Shown here: positions 13,385 through 27,305 of the stretch, piece after piece
Numbering within the stretch: position 1 is the first letter of the stretch
How the letters are laid out: each line of letters begins with the position of its first letter
From: Triplophysa rosa
Lineage: Eukaryota; Chordata; Actinopteri; Cypriniformes; Nemacheilidae
NCBI RefSeq assembly: GCF_024868665.1
Contig: NC_079913.1
Coordinates: 9,614,879-9,678,878 of the forward strand
Reading direction: 5' to 3'
DNA: 64,000 nt
Made by a program: the position numbers and the translations under genes
The notes under the pieces: generated by a model
Database searches by the model: none
What the model saw: the letters and a program-made list of their open reading frames with translations, nothing else
Told to the model about the DNA's origin: nothing

Positions 13385-16300
13385 ATGAGTCAACCAGAGG
13401 GGCGGAGCCATTCTCTATCAGAGAATGAAGAGGAGGAATCTGATGAGAGGGCCACACCCCTTTCTGCAATTGCGCCAGAGGCTGATGGTCATTATAAACA
13501 ACCCACTGTGATATCATCAAATCCAGCTTTACAGTGCCTGGACCAGGTAGATTTTTTGTTTGTGTGAAAGAATTTATTTAATTCATACAAAAGGTTAATG
13601 TACCTTTCCCACACATACAGATATTTAATAAAAATGCTCCAATATACAAACATTGTTTAAACAAAATAAAGTTTTGAAAAATTTTCAATTTAATAAGGAG
13701 AAAGTGCAATTTTTTTATTTGCCTATGCTTATTCTCAGTAAAATGCAGTAAATGTAGTAAAATCTTAAGAGCCCGTTCTTTCAAAAATAAATACTGTACA
13801 TTTCTTACTTGAACCTCACATCTACAACTTTATATATCTGCACACAGGCTATTGTGTAATAAAACAGTTGAACACAAGAGGGCAGTAGCACACACACAAA
13901 GAAATAGCTCACGCAGTTTCTCACTTAAAGAGATACATCACCCTAAAATTCTGTCAGAATTTACTCTCCTTCAAGTTGTTCCAAATGTGTATATATGTGT
14001 ATTTCTTTATTCTGATTAACACAGAGAAAGATATGTGGAATAATGCTTATAACCAAACAGATCTCAACACCCATTGACTCCCATAGTTGGAAAAATAACT
14101 GTTGAACACAAAATAAGACATTTTGAAGAATGTAGGACAGCAAACAGTTCTGGGGCACTTTTGACTACCATTGTCACTTTTCCTACTATGGGAGTCAATG
14201 GGTGTTGAGATCTGTTTGGTTATAAGCATTATTCCAAATATCTTTCTCTGTGTTTATCAGAACAAAGAAATGTATACACATTTTGAACAACTCGAATGTG
14301 AGTAAATGATGACAGAATTTTCATTTTTGGGTGAAGTATCACTTTAAGTTTTCAGAGAAATGCAATGGTACTACATCTTGACCAAATAAGTATCCAAAAC
14401 GGTAGCTACAAATATAATAGCAAATTTTTGGAGAGTCCATAACGGCACCAGAAATACTTGTTTTGTAAATGAGTCAGTTTAGGGCGCATAATTCTTCGGC
14501 CGTATCATCATTTTGACTCTTTTAAAGGCTTGTCTGTAGTTTGTTGGATAGTACTCGCTGGTCAGGTTGTGCCACGTGCCCCAGAAGATTCCATCCCTTT
14601 TCCCTTTATACTTGGTTTTGTAGTATTTTCCATTGAGATTTGCTGACATGCAGGCATCAAACCACCAACCCGATCCGTAATATGCCCCACAATTCCCTGA
14701 AGGGTACATGTCATTGTCTCTATCGGGTGTTGTGAAGAACTTCTGGTCGTGGTTGAAGTGTTTGCTAAACTGCAGAGCGTTCCCAGCAGTCCCAGAGTAA
14801 CCGCTCAAAGACAGCCGATAATGGAGGAACTCATTTGACACATAGAACTGATCGTACTTGGCATACCCACGTGTGCCATCAAAATCCTCAAGCTCAATAC
14901 GCAGGACCATGTCCTTGGCCTTGGTGAGCAGGTGGATTTTATCATTGCCCAGCCACAAATCTGCATTCAGGTCACCAAAGCCATTTTTGTAATCGATCCA
15001 GGTGCGGTTGAAGCTCACGCTGCCATTGATGCGGTGCTGTATAACAGTCCAACCACCTCCAAATGACTCCATGTCGCAGTACACAGGAAAGCTCCCGTTC
15101 CTGGGGTCAGGGGTCACATTGTACACCCCGTTTGTTCTTTGTCGCAGCATGCTGATGTCAGAGCAGTCTCTGAGAGTGAATTTTTTCATGTCTGTAGAGA
15201 GGGGATATCAAAATGAACAGTTTGAACACACAGTCTAATACTGCAACCCAGTATCACGCCAAAGGAAATATGTTGGAAATATAGTTAATGGGTTTGTGCG
15301 GGGGTAACTTGTGTTTTTGTTTCAGTATATTCCTATATATATATATATATAGGAATATTTATACAGTATATATGATATAAAAATACTTTTAATATATTTT
15401 ATTGATTTGACAAAAATGATTTCATCATCATGTGATTTTCGGCGTACATGGCTCGCACAGCAGGTTTGTATTTCTGAAATGTTAACATTTTGCATTCCAC
15501 ATCTGAATTCGTTTTCAATGTAGTTCTTAAATAAAACTCTTCTAGTTGAGTTTACCAGCCTCTCTTTGGCAGACGACCTATTATTAGACAAAAGAAACCT
15601 TTATTCATTAGCCTCTGTTGTAAGAGACAGGCTGCTTGACTTAAAAGCATTCCTTGAGGCTCTTGTTTGTAAATGGTCTAAACAGTTCTCTGGTTTACCT
15701 CTGTTCTGAATTAGTTCAAAGTTCAGTTAGATATTAGGCAAACATTTTAAATATCAATATGTGTTATCTAAACATTTCATTATATTTATATATTATAAAC
15801 TATTATACTGTATATAATTTAATGCAAGAACATATATCTCCATATTCTGTTCATCAAATTATTTTGTTACACAATTCACTGTAAAAAACTGTAACTTCTT
15901 TCTAGATGAAATTATGTAAGATTATTGCATAAATCAGTACTTACTTTGGAATTCATAGAGTTCTTGATCTGGGCACTGCGAAGTGCAAGTTCTGCTGATT
16001 TTGTTGACCATCCCCGTGATGTTTTCAACCTTCCTGTCCACTATTTCTTCAACGTTGTCCAAGTTAAGGAGGTTAAGCTCCTCCAGCCGACCTTGAAGAG
16101 AGTTTATCTGCACACGTGCGTTCTTCAGGCTGTTAGACATGCGGTTCATTTTCACCCGCATGTCCTGCACAATATCATTATTGCTCACATTCCCATTATT
16201 GTAGACTCTCGTGCCGATGTCCCTTCTGCTCTCAGCGCTGCCAGCCGGAAGGTCTCCACTGTCTTTCTGGACATCCACCTGCTGCGAGCTGCATTCCTGG

Positions 16301-19300
16301 CAGGAGATCTTCATCCTGTTTACGGTCTCCTTTAAACTTTGAAGCTCCTTCATGGTCTTTTCTAGTAGTCTGAATTGTTTGGGAAGCTGGATGGTCAGAG
16401 GCGGCAGAGTGAGCTGGTACGGGCACTCAGCCTCATCGTCACATTGCCCAGCTGGCTTCAGTCTCACCTGGGAGCAGCTGGAAGCTCCAGACGCCTTGTC
16501 CAGAACCCCAGAAGGGCCACTGCCAGTGCCCTCTAGACCCTGTCTGATGGCTATCAGCAGTGAACAGCACACGTACACTAGTTTCATAGTCTCAGATGCA
16601 GAGAGGATCCAATGTAAGAGAGAAAAAGAAGAGAACTGCCAGAAAGTGCAGAAACTTTGCCATTAATACAAGAGTAGAGAGAGGGAGAGAGAGGGGAATG
16701 TGGGTGGGACAGCAGTGCGTTGCATAATTGGGTGTTTCTTTAATTTGGCTTTGTGGACTTTGAGAGAATAAACTCTCTTTTCACATTCTCACTAGATATA
16801 TTTATTTTGTCAGCTAACAATATTCAGCAATGTGTATTTATGCAGTACAGGTTAATTCAGTCTCTTTTGTCATTTTTCTAAACCTTTACACTGGATCTGG
16901 CATTTTAGTGTATGTGTCCTAAAGTTATCTTATATTACAGTTCACTTATATCTATATATTATCACAATATGTACTGTATCTTATATATTATCATATTTTT
17001 ATTATAACCAAATTTTAGCTTGATTGGAAATGAAACACAAAAGAAATGTTCTGTTCTACATACATATTGTATGTAGATTACATACAATATTACACCTTTA
17101 CTGTACATATTAGGTACTTTTGGTAACCACGTAAACTAAATGAACTGTAAAATGATTCATTCATTGTGATTGAAATGACACCACAACTTATTTTTTGTTT
17201 TAAAAAAAAGTTGTCACAACTCTTTATGTTTTATACAGTATTATTGTACTTTGTAAAAAATCGGCGTGTTTCAGAGAGGCGGGGCAAAGAGGAGATACAA
17301 ACATGCACGGTATGTGGAAAATGCACATTTTTTTAACCTTAAATCGTGTAGACATTGCATTACATCTAAAATAAACAATAATATTCGTTTTAGCCGTGTC
17401 ATATGACCCCTTTAATAATTGGCGAGTAAGAATTGGTGAGTAACCAAAACCTCCCAAGATGCCAATCAGTCCTGTAAAAGCACTTGCTGTTTTTCATCAA
17501 GTCAAAATTGCATTGCTCACATGCTCATATTTTGCATCATACATTCATGTGGATGCTGAGGAATTCTGCAAAACATTGTTTGTCAATATCCTTTTATTGC
17601 TGCCATGTGTTTGCACCGTGTATTTTCTTATGTGTTTTTACTGGCTTATTATTAAGTGTTGTCTCAAAGCTGTATTTTACTGGCTATGATACAAACAAGC
17701 TTTGTTTTAGTACAGAAACTGCAGTTTTTAACCTTATGCAGATGTTTTCACAAGTCTGCCAGAAATAGCTTTGCAATTTATTCTTGTGTTTCTTGTTCTG
17801 TGGACATTTTGTTTTGAATTGGTGCTGTGAGGTAATGCAAATTTTCTGCAGAAATGAAAATCAGTCTTAAATATTCTGCAAATTCTTTTGTTTTTCTTAC
17901 TATATCAGCACATTGAAATGTTATTCAAAGAGCTCATGATGCGGTCCAGTGTTTCACTTCAAAGCTGTTCTTCCACATGCATGCCTTATGATTTCTTATC
18001 AACTTTACTGTAACCAACTGTAGATTCATGCCTTTGGCTCAGTGGAGGAAGTCTCAAAATATAATGCAATAAATTATAAACAGATAACACACAAGCTGCT
18101 CCACAAGATAGGTGTCCAGCTGGTGCTACTTGTATTTTAAAGATAGCTCAGTAAATATAATTAGAGTTTTAGTTTCCACTCATGAGCCATAATCAGGAAA
18201 TACGTAATGCTGTTTGTGCCAGATAAGTTCAAGAAAATTGTATTCATTTATTTTGTCGCCACAATAAATCAGGAATTCGCACATGTTCATTCCCTTGGTC
18301 ACAATAATCAGTGCTTTAATGCTTATCTGGAAGAATGTTCTTCAGTTGTCGGATAAAAGGTACTCAAAGCTTAGAGCATTCTATGCTGGAGTTCAAAAGC
18401 AAACTGATGTGTGACACACCTGGATCTGCTCTTACACACCTGAAATACATTCAGGCAAATTCATGAACCCATTTAGCTTTCAAATGCATTAAGGCCAATG
18501 TTCTTTTGTCTGTTTATAAGCGATGTGTTCTTTTTCATCTTTGTTTTCAGCTTTTCTCAGAGGGAAAGATCAGTGGAGCAAAGGTGGCTCATCTTAGGGC
18601 CAGCTTCAACCTCTTACATCAAGCTCTGAAAAGGTAAGATTGAGATCATGATGTATCATTATCACACCTTCACCACATGTCTATCTCACAGACCAATTTA
18701 ATAGAAATATGCCTAATAAATAACTAAAGCCGCTAACGTTAGTTATTGCACAAATATTTCATGTCCAGTTTAGTCACCCAGGGACCAGAAAAGCCACTCT
18801 TTTGATTTTGTTAGTCAAAAGTCTTTTTTTTCAGAACATGTATTAATGGAGTCCAGTCTTACAGTATGTATTAGATAAGTCTTTAAAGGGTGTATTCAGT
18901 TCTCAGGAGTCAGAAATGCAGTTGCTGCAGGAGGCAAAGGCCTTCCGCACTAAGCTGGAGGAGCAGAACCAGGAGCTGGAGAAAGCAGAGCTGTTTCCTG
19001 AAGGACAGGACACAGAGGTCAGCGGCCTGAAACAGAAGCTTCTGCAGTCCTACAATGAGCTGAAAGAGTATGAGGAGAGAGATTACCACATGCAGTTCCA
19101 GCTTGAGTGGTAAGATGACACTGAATGACCTTCAATTACATTTTAAAGAGCACGAAGCGTGAATTACACAAAGATCAATGCTATGAGGAGGTTGAAAACC
19201 GTCTTTGGTGTATTCAGTCCAATTTTGCAGACCAAAAGGTTCAACTCTAGCTCTGTTCCTCCTAACACTCACTTCCTTGTGTCCGAAAGGTCTTTCTCCA

Positions 19301-22300
19301 AAATGTTCGAAAAACAGCACTGCACGCTGAGTCACGGCCCACACTGCTGCCAGAAAGCATTTGTTGACCTTTTGCTAAGCTACTGGTGCAACAAAATGAT
19401 GTGAATAATTTTAAGGAAAAAAGCAAAAGCTACTTCATCAGATATTTTTAGGCGCAAGGGAGGCAACGTATTCAGCCATGATTCATTACATTATAACATA
19501 ACATGTAAAAGTTTACAATTTCTAGTAAAGAATGTATTTTATTAGATATAGTTTGTAAATCCAAATGTGATCGGGTAAGCATTGATACTGCATGAAGGAG
19601 CAGGCATATTACAGCCAGATGTAGTTTCTGTTTTGTCCTCAATAGATCCTTCATCTTCAGCCAACTTACGTAAAGGAATTCACCTTGAAGCACTTCCTCA
19701 CTGTAGTAGAGTTCACACTGACAGCCGTACTAACACCGATCTAGAGTAGTTGTATCTATGGAAACAAGTTATTGCTATAGGCACATTGTAAAACATTTTT
19801 AATAATTAACCACAGCACTAATATTTAAACATCCTGATCACATCCTGATTTCTTTAAAACGGATGAATTTTGTTTCACAGAATTGTACTTCTCCTTTTCA
19901 GTCTTAAAGAAGAGAAGCTTTATCTTCAGAAAGAGTACCAAAACCAGCCTAAACCAGCTGTGAGTATTGGCTGGGATTATGTCGCTTCTGCATTAACACA
20001 TCACTGGTTTTTCCGCATCGTGATGTTTCACCTTAGGGGGGTGGGGTATTTAAAAACAGCAAACCCAAACTAAAAATAGTCACAGTTTGGAAAATGTAAC
20101 ATTACAGCGCTCTTCATTCAGTAGGTTGAATATCTGTTTGTGTGTTTTCGGTCAAATGTATGTACTGTATTTATGTTTGTGTGTGAAAACCCTCAGGAGC
20201 TGGAAAGGAGGTACATGACTCTGAAGGAGAGCTGTGAGGACATGAGAAAAGAGACCGTCCAACTGAGACAGGAAGTGAAGACTTTAGCTGAAAATGTGGA
20301 GACACAACAGAAACACACAGATAAAGAACGTTGTGAGCTCGATGAGTTTAAAAACCTTGTTGAGATCAGCGAGGTGAGCAAAACATTTCAATCACTGAGC
20401 ATCTGTCCAGAGCGTGATGCTGCGTAAATGTCTTACGTTGCACTTTTGTTTTACCAGGCTGAGCTGGCTCAGGTGTGCCTCATACCTGTTCAGCTGCGAA
20501 AGGAGGTCAACAGGGTTGCCCACAGGAAATCGTATGTACTAGAGGCTTGACTTCATCAAAATAACACTGGTGATATTGGAAAGCGAGTGCATATTAATTT
20601 TACTGTGTAAAAAGTCTTTCTGTGTGCCATAGGGAGGTAGACAACCAGGTGGCTGTGATGGACAAACAACGTTTGAAGCACATGGAGCACCAACAGATGA
20701 CAGTGGAGAAGTGCGAGAAGGTGAAGGAGGCCCAAAGGGAAGTTCTTAGAGAATTGGATGGCTATAAAGCTCAGCTAATGGCCGCGCAGAGTAAACAAGA
20801 GAGACTTCTTAAGGAGCTGCAGATGACCAAGGAAAAAGAGGCCATCTTCATGGATCAAAGGTCAAATGGACACACTCAAAAAGAGCAAAATATTTTGTGT
20901 GAATATAATGATTATAAGTGATGCTGTGATTGTTAGAAATGGTTTTGGATTACAGGGGTCTACTGGAAATTAACATGGAGCAGATTGTGGCCGACTGCAA
21001 GTCTCTGCGTGATAAACAGGCCCGAGACACGAGACTGAAAGACAGACTCGTTCGAGTCCTGAAGAGAAATGAACTGCAGTTGATACAGGCCAGCGATGCT
21101 CTCATTCACACTCAACAGCAGCATGCCAGGACCCAGGCTCAGGTTACTCATAACATTCCTGAAACATAGATTCTTAAATCCAAATCTAGAATCTGTACTG
21201 TTACACCGTGTCTACACCGGACGCAGCGCAATGTGACAATAGAACGCATTAGAACCCATTATAATTAAAAAATTGTCCACATTGGATGCGGCGGGACGCA
21301 ACAATCCCATTAGAACAAGCCGTGTATCGTGTCGCGCCGGACACGCCCGGTGTAGACACGGTGTTATGCTTTGGACATAATGAGTAGTACCTCAGATATT
21401 ACGGCTTGTTGAGCAGAAGTGTTAATACTATAAAACCTTTTCTTAGTAGGACAGTTTTTAGAAGGGATGTCTAGGGACCAGAATATCAAATACATTTTGG
21501 GTGGATTTATGTAATTACGTCTAGTAGCGTCTGCCAGCCAACTACCCAGAAAACACTTGCAATCCCTAGCAATGTTCTAAGAAACATCCAAAACACGAAA
21601 GCAACCACATAAGAACTCCATAGCAACCAACCAGTACACCCAAGCATTGTGGAATGACTGTTGCTCACAATATCTTTAGAATTTTACCCAATCCAAAGAG
21701 ATTTGTCTTTTTTGTAATGCATAATGTTAAATGTTTTTAGGAACCAAATGAAGCCACGCTGAGCGAATTACTCAGAATTATTCAGCATGACATCTCAGAA
21801 TTGCAGTGCAAGCAATTTCTCTCTCACGCTAGGCATGGATAACAGGAACTGAGATTTTTTTATTAGTAATTATATTATATAGTACTGTATATCATATAGT
21901 AACTAATTACATTATAAATTTAATTTTTGTTTTAAATCATTTTAAGAACCATGTTTTTTATTTTAGGACCTTTTAGCAGGCTTCTTAAAAATTGCTTAAT
22001 ATAATAAATTTGTCCTACGGCACTACGGCTTACTGCAATCCTTTTGGCAGTTTATAAATGTTTAGTTTCCCATGTCACACTTAGAATTTTTTCATGTTAG
22101 CATTTTAGAACATTTATTTTCTTTTGTGCAGAGGGATGAAGTCCCAGATGGTGATTGCTTCTTGCAGAAAAGAAGAGATCTTGAAAAAGAAGTCGAGGAC
22201 CTAAAACGCAGTTTGATTATCAAGGTTTACATTTACAGGCCATTGACATTAAGTTTACTTAATGTTTTAACACCTTTTGCAAGATTGAAAATAAGCATGT

Positions 22301-25300
22301 GTCTGTGCATGTGTGTGGGAGTAGCAGTCGATGGCAGGGTTGAAGGTCCAGCAAGTTGAAGAGTATTTGGAGCAAGAGCAAGCTCTCATAGGAGAGTCTC
22401 ATCGCCGCAGAGACGAGCTGCATCACCTCCATCGTCTCATACTCATCAAAGCAGACGAGAGAGAGCACAAGAGCCGAGAACTCCTCAAAGCACAGGTAAA
22501 GACTTTTATTTACAGTTTCCCACAAAACTGCATTACTGTGATTGACCTATTATGTTGTTGTTTTGATCTCAAGAAAGAAAAGGACTGACCGATTTGCATG
22601 TTGCTTTCTGATGGTTGTCAATGTCATTACAGCTAAAATATAAGCGATCCAAGCAGGATCTACAGGGAAAAGGTCTGGTTCTTCAAGAACACAAGAAACT
22701 TAGCCAAGAGACCAAGTCAAGGTACACATTGGTGAACTTTATAAAAAATAACCGCCTTTTAATTTTATTGTGTACTTTTATAAAATTCATTTGGTTTGTT
22801 AGTCTGTAATCTGCTCAGTTTCTATCACCAGGCTGAATGTATTTGCTAAACTTTATGAAGTCACCAAAGGAGAGCGAAACAAATATATGAGCCTGATCCA
22901 AATCTCAAACCAGAACCTTGAAGAAGTAAAAGAGAAGCTGATTAAACTAGAGGAAGACCTGCAGATTATGCAGCCGATTGCTATGAACAAGGACAAGTAA
23001 GTTAAGCTCATATGATACTTATTAAACGCTGACATTATATAAGAACAGATTCAAAAGATGTCTTACACTTGGATATATCCTGTAAGTATTTCTACGCAAA
23101 ACAGATATAAATTCAATCTACTATTCTCGCCGTATACATTTTCATGATGATGCTAATGCTAAGCATTGCTATTAAAAGTTTGAGAAAGTTTCTGTTGTAT
23201 GCCCATATGGCAGTTACTGTTTTAATTTCCTGGTTGATCCACCAATGTGTCTCATCCATGATGACGCTCCCATATGGATTGTGTTGCTCTCAAACTTGTT
23301 CAAATATACCTTTGTAGAATTGTTGCAATGTTTATGCTTCAGGATACTTCAGAAGTTCCGTCTGCAACACTCTCAATGCTACAAGCTCAGAGACCATATG
23401 AAGAACGTGATCTCCAGGATCTCCCAGGTTCTGCAGGAAATGCACCAGAAACGAGAGGAGCAGAAGCTGAATCTCAGAAAACTTGTGCTCACAATCACCA
23501 CACAGGAGCAAAACCTGTTGCATCTGCGAAAGAGCTACGAGGCTGCAATGCAGGGTCGCAACGAACGGTGAGAGAAGGAACGGGGATAGTAGATCACTCG
23601 GGAGAATTCTGGGTATTGCATGTGCACTGTTACCGCTGTGTTTGTGCTGGCAGGGGTGTGCAGCTTGTGGAAAGAGAACAGGAGCTGTGTGTTTTTTACG
23701 AGAGGCTAAATAAGCTGAATGGTGCCATGCAAGAAGACAACAAGAAGATCCAGGTCATGGAGGATGAGATCAAAAAGCTGAAGATTCTCCAGAAAGAGCA
23801 GGACAGACAGATCAACCTGCAGAGACAACAGCTGTCCTGCATTCGGGCCCTGCAGGAGGAGAGCACTCTATTACAGATACAGGTAACAATTCCAGTACAC
23901 TAGCATGACACAAACACAACACAAGCATACAGAAATGGAATTATAGCAAATATATAGTGAGCAAAATGTTAAATCAAGTCAAAAGTACTGCAAATTTAGG
24001 ACATCTGTCCTGGTTTTTGGTACAGAACACATTTCAGGCCTTTACATCAAAAGCTTTCAGAAGATAAATTTAGTCAAGTGTGTCCAAACCTTGACTTTAA
24101 ATAATCTTATTCTCTAAAATGTTACGCTTTTAAACCGTATAACTGGCATAATCGTTTAAAGACATTAAATACCATTTGAAACCCATGTGGAACTTTCATC
24201 TTATAACTATACAATCAATACCATGATGATTGCATATGTAAACAATTTTCAATGGGTCTGCATGTCATACACTATATAATGGAATAAAAAGTAAATAAAG
24301 GTCACATTGTTTAAAATATTTGTTGCTTTTTAGGGTGGTACGCATACTCACAGATGTAACCTTTTAGCATTATCAGTTCCTTCTAAAAGATAAAGGTAAA
24401 ATAAACTCTGTCTGCTCTGATAGTTTTATACTCTCCAATGTTTAATCAACAGAGTCCCTTTATATCAACATCAGCTGCATTAGAGCAGATAAAATAAACA
24501 CTTAAATGTTAGATCGTGTTACTGGTTCAAGACTCTGCTGTAGTGCGTGGTGTGTAGATGGATGACGTGTCATCAACGTCCTGAAGACATATTTTTTCCA
24601 GATCATTTGCACCTGCAGAAAACAGTGTAGGCATTTTTGTGTGTGAAGCCACACAAAAATGTGCTGTCTACTTTTTCCGAGACCTTTCTGGGTGTCACTG
24701 GACATTCTGTACCAACGCTTAAGATGCTTGGCAAGCCAAGAGAACCAACCCACTGTGCATGGAATGTCAGGACCGCCAAGCAAAAACAAAGGATTAGGAG
24801 TGAGACCCCAAACACTGTTCACCGTCCCACCTTTCATTACTGTAATTTATAAGAATGCTTGAGAAGGCCTCCATTCATTGACTCGCAGAGACCTAAAGAA
24901 TGACCTTTTTCTCCAACTCTTGGCACATCACGCTCATGCGTTTGACTGTGTGGGTTTATGTAGCCCTGCTGGTTCACGTGTCGTTCGCTTTGGTTTAGTC
25001 TCAAACGACTATCCACTTAAACATTAAGCTCGGCGTAGATTCTTGACTTTTATAGTTCACTCAGCCTTGCTTTACAACCATGAGTTGAGAAAATCATTAA
25101 GAATCGCTGTCTTCTGTTTTAATCCAAATTCACATACATGCTTCCTGGGGTCAGCAAGTGCGCTCAAGTTGGCTGTGCTTGATCTCTCTGTTGTGATACT
25201 GTCGCTGGAAGCCCTGCTGTAAATTCTTACTGTGACTGAGGAACACAGTGACATATCTGCAACCGTATGACACCATATAACTAACCAAATCATTCACAGA

Positions 25301-27228
25301 TGGAACACAAACTCGCACACATGGATAGTTCTGCACTTAATATCTGCCTTAATGAATGCAGTGCACATGGTATATGTACTCTGGGGTGGCCACATACATA
25401 CAGAGGATCTCTGTAAAGAAGTATATATATATTATATATATATATATATATAAGGCAGATAAAGCAGGAAAATGTACTGTACGCTGTCTTTGTAATCGTC
25501 ACTTCCTGCAATCCTGATGGACTGGCTGTTTTCTCTGTGCCATAGCTGTCTGAGAGCCAAGACAAAGTGAAGGAGCTAGACAAAGCTGTAGGGGATGTCA
25601 ACAGAGCACAAGAGCTGAGTGGAGAAGATCCATCACCCGAGGACCTCCTCAAGAAGATCGAAGAGGTATGTCTGAAAAATCTCACTCTGTAAAATACAAT
25701 TAGCCAAAATAATGTTTTGAAAGGGCATGATTTTTTTACTTGTACATATTTACATACATACATAGCTTTACACTCTCTATATCTTTATCTTATGTTTATT
25801 GTATTGTATTTCTTAATTTTTATACCCATAGGCCCTTATTTAAATCATTGTGTACTGTATTCTATTGTGTTATGGTCTCTGTGTACTGTTGTTGCTGTTT
25901 CTGTGTTCTGGATGCTCATGTCACCAAAACAAATTCCTTGTATGTGCAAACATACTTGGCAATAAAGCTCTTTCTGATTCTGATGTACATGTGTCTGTGT
26001 TTAGTTAGAAGTTCAGCTGACAGAGAAAGAAGCTCAGCTCTTGGAAATGGAACTGGTGTACGAGCAGGTCAACCACCTGTCCCAGCGGATCAGAACCAAA
26101 GCAGAGAATGGTAAAGAAGATTCACTTCATCTGGCTAAAAAAGTAAGTCTGCATACTTCACAGAAAGGTTTAGATAAACATAATCCCATTTTAGCCCAGT
26201 TTCAACACACAGCTATTTTTGCCACTAATTCCCCGGTGTTTTGCACATTACATAACTATGTGATATTGCTTATTTTTAAATTATTCAATCATTGAAATAT
26301 TTTTTAAATGAACCTTTGATCTTAAAACAAAAAGTATTGCCAACTTGATGGACTCTATCCAGAACATGATTGTTTTGTTATGAATCATCTTTAGTATTAT
26401 CTTTAGCACCTAACAGCTTTACATAATATACCATGCGAGTTAAAACTAAGCCACAATAACACATATTTTATAAAACTAGATCCCCTATGTTTAAAGTTAC
26501 TATACATAAGCTGATACAAAGACCACTTTTACACTTCATGCTGCTCACATTATTAAACAATAACACGATTTTTTGCTCTCTGACCCTCTCTAAGCCTCTA
26601 AACTGAAGTGTTTATTGCTGTAAACACATAGTCATCAGGTGCATTTACAGTAAAGCATGTGTGTTTCAGGTGAACGAACTACAGGCTCAGATCAGGGAGC
26701 GCACTCATAAAATGATGGCCGTGGTGGCGGAGCTGTCCATGTGGCAGGTGGAGTCTATGACCCTTCAGCAGGAGATAAAGGAAAAGGAAACACATCTGGA
26801 CTCGTGTCAGATGCGTCTAGAGCAGGGCCTGCCCCCCTCAGACGCCATAGAGCAGGAGTGGCTGCGATGTCTCAGAGATCAGCACACACGCCAGGCTAAC
26901 GCTGAGAGAAAAGCAAGTGTCAGCCTCTGAATATCATAAAATGCACTTAGTACTACAACGTAACATTAGTGCTATTAACGCCTTTGCTTGTGCTATACCG
27001 ATATTCTCCTTTGTTTCTGTCTGTTAGCTGGCTGAAGAAGATGAGTGGAAGCAGCTTCCAAGCGGTGTTTATACCACGGCTGAGCTTCGACCCAACGCTT
27101 ACATCCCCACTGACGATCCTTTACCTGTGCCCAAACACTACGGAGCCCTAGCCCCCTTCAAACCCGCCGAGCCTGGTGCCAACATTCGCCACATCCGCAA
27201 ACCGAAACCCAAACCTATCGAGATTTAG
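13385..27228 (+). CDS. ccdc146: Coiled-coil domain-containing protein 146
   Basis: Eighteen coding exons join in phase to 949 aa (human about 955): 13385-13546, 18551-18633, 18900-19109, 19902-19959, 20197-20373, 20458-20531, 20633-20860, 20956-21142, 22132-22224, 22328-22495, 22633-22721, 22832-22996, 23343-23567, 23654-23882, 25546-25665, 26005-26142, 26670-26912, 27028-27228. The protein is almost all heptad-like coiled coil. Diagnostic stretches are [15 protein letters not shown] in exon 3 and the conserved tail [17 protein letters not shown] ... YGALAPFKP ... KPKPIEI. CCDC146 is known as a centriole- and axoneme-associated protein needed for sperm flagella. Exon 3 must use the acceptor at 18899, because a second AG seven bases later breaks the frame. 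Intron 17 has a GC donor (AAA|GCAAGT). Intron 1 (13547-18550) contains fgl2 on the other strand. Confidence 0.95.
13925..14347. mobile_element. Long palindromic TTAA MITE
   Basis: Two arms of about 190 bases are inverted copies of each other, for example AACACCCATTGACTCCCATA near 14066 and TATGGGAGTCAATGGGTGTT near 14186. TTAA lies at both ends. The transcript could fold into a long hairpin. It sits about 130 bases downstream of the fgl2 stop codon, inside ccdc146 intron 1. Confidence 0.85.
14479..16587 (-). CDS. fgl2: Fibroleukin (fibrinogen-like protein 2)
   Basis: Two exons, 16587-15945 and 15191-14479, joined in phase 1, give 451 aa (human 439). Residues 1-20 or so are a signal peptide ([14 protein letters not shown]). 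The FGL2 hallmark [19 protein letters not shown] follows, then a coiled-coil region with Cys pairs for oligomer formation, N-glycosylation sites and a CPDQELYEF linker. Exon 2 is the fibrinogen C-terminal domain: [33 protein letters not shown] (calcium site and binding pocket) and a [11 protein letters not shown] end. The family makes a secreted immunosuppressive form and a membrane-linked prothrombinase form. The two-exon structure and the nesting in ccdc146 intron 1 on the opposite strand are as in human. The match fits fgl2 better than other fibrinogen-domain paralogues. Which teleost copy (a or b) I cannot tell. Confidence 0.95.
15336..15352. repeat. (TA)n microsatellite
   Basis: A run of alternating T and A lies in the fgl2 intron, flanked by near-inverted TTCCTA/TAGGAA, so it can form a small hairpin. 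Confidence 0.7.
21203..21364. mobile_element. Small MITE with 18-bp perfect terminal inverted repeats
   Basis: ACACCGTGTCTACACCGG (21203-21220) is the exact reverse complement of bases 21347-21364. The interior is GC-rich with more CCGGACGC/GCGCCGG inverted units. The element lies in ccdc146 intron 8 and has no coding capacity. Confidence 0.8.
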
Positions 27229-27299
27229 AGGAAGTCCCTCCTGCAAACCTGCTGAGAGTGAGTCCCTCCATCACCACCAGATTGATGACCCACATTTGA

Positions 27300-27305
27300 A
27301 ATAAA
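27300..27305 (+). terminator. ccdc146 poly(A) signal
   Basis: AATAAA lies 72 bases after the TAG stop, giving a short 3' UTR. The convergent gsap transcript probably ends about 450 bases further on. Confidence 0.6.

Noticed and set aside
15925..16335. 136-codon plus-strand frame opposite fgl2 exon 1
   Set aside because: It is a shadow of the fgl2 coding strand.
18900..18906. Second acceptor AG seven bases into ccdc146 exon 3
   Set aside because: It would shift the frame relative to exon 2. The upstream AG at 18898-18899 gives the conserved SSQESEMQ.
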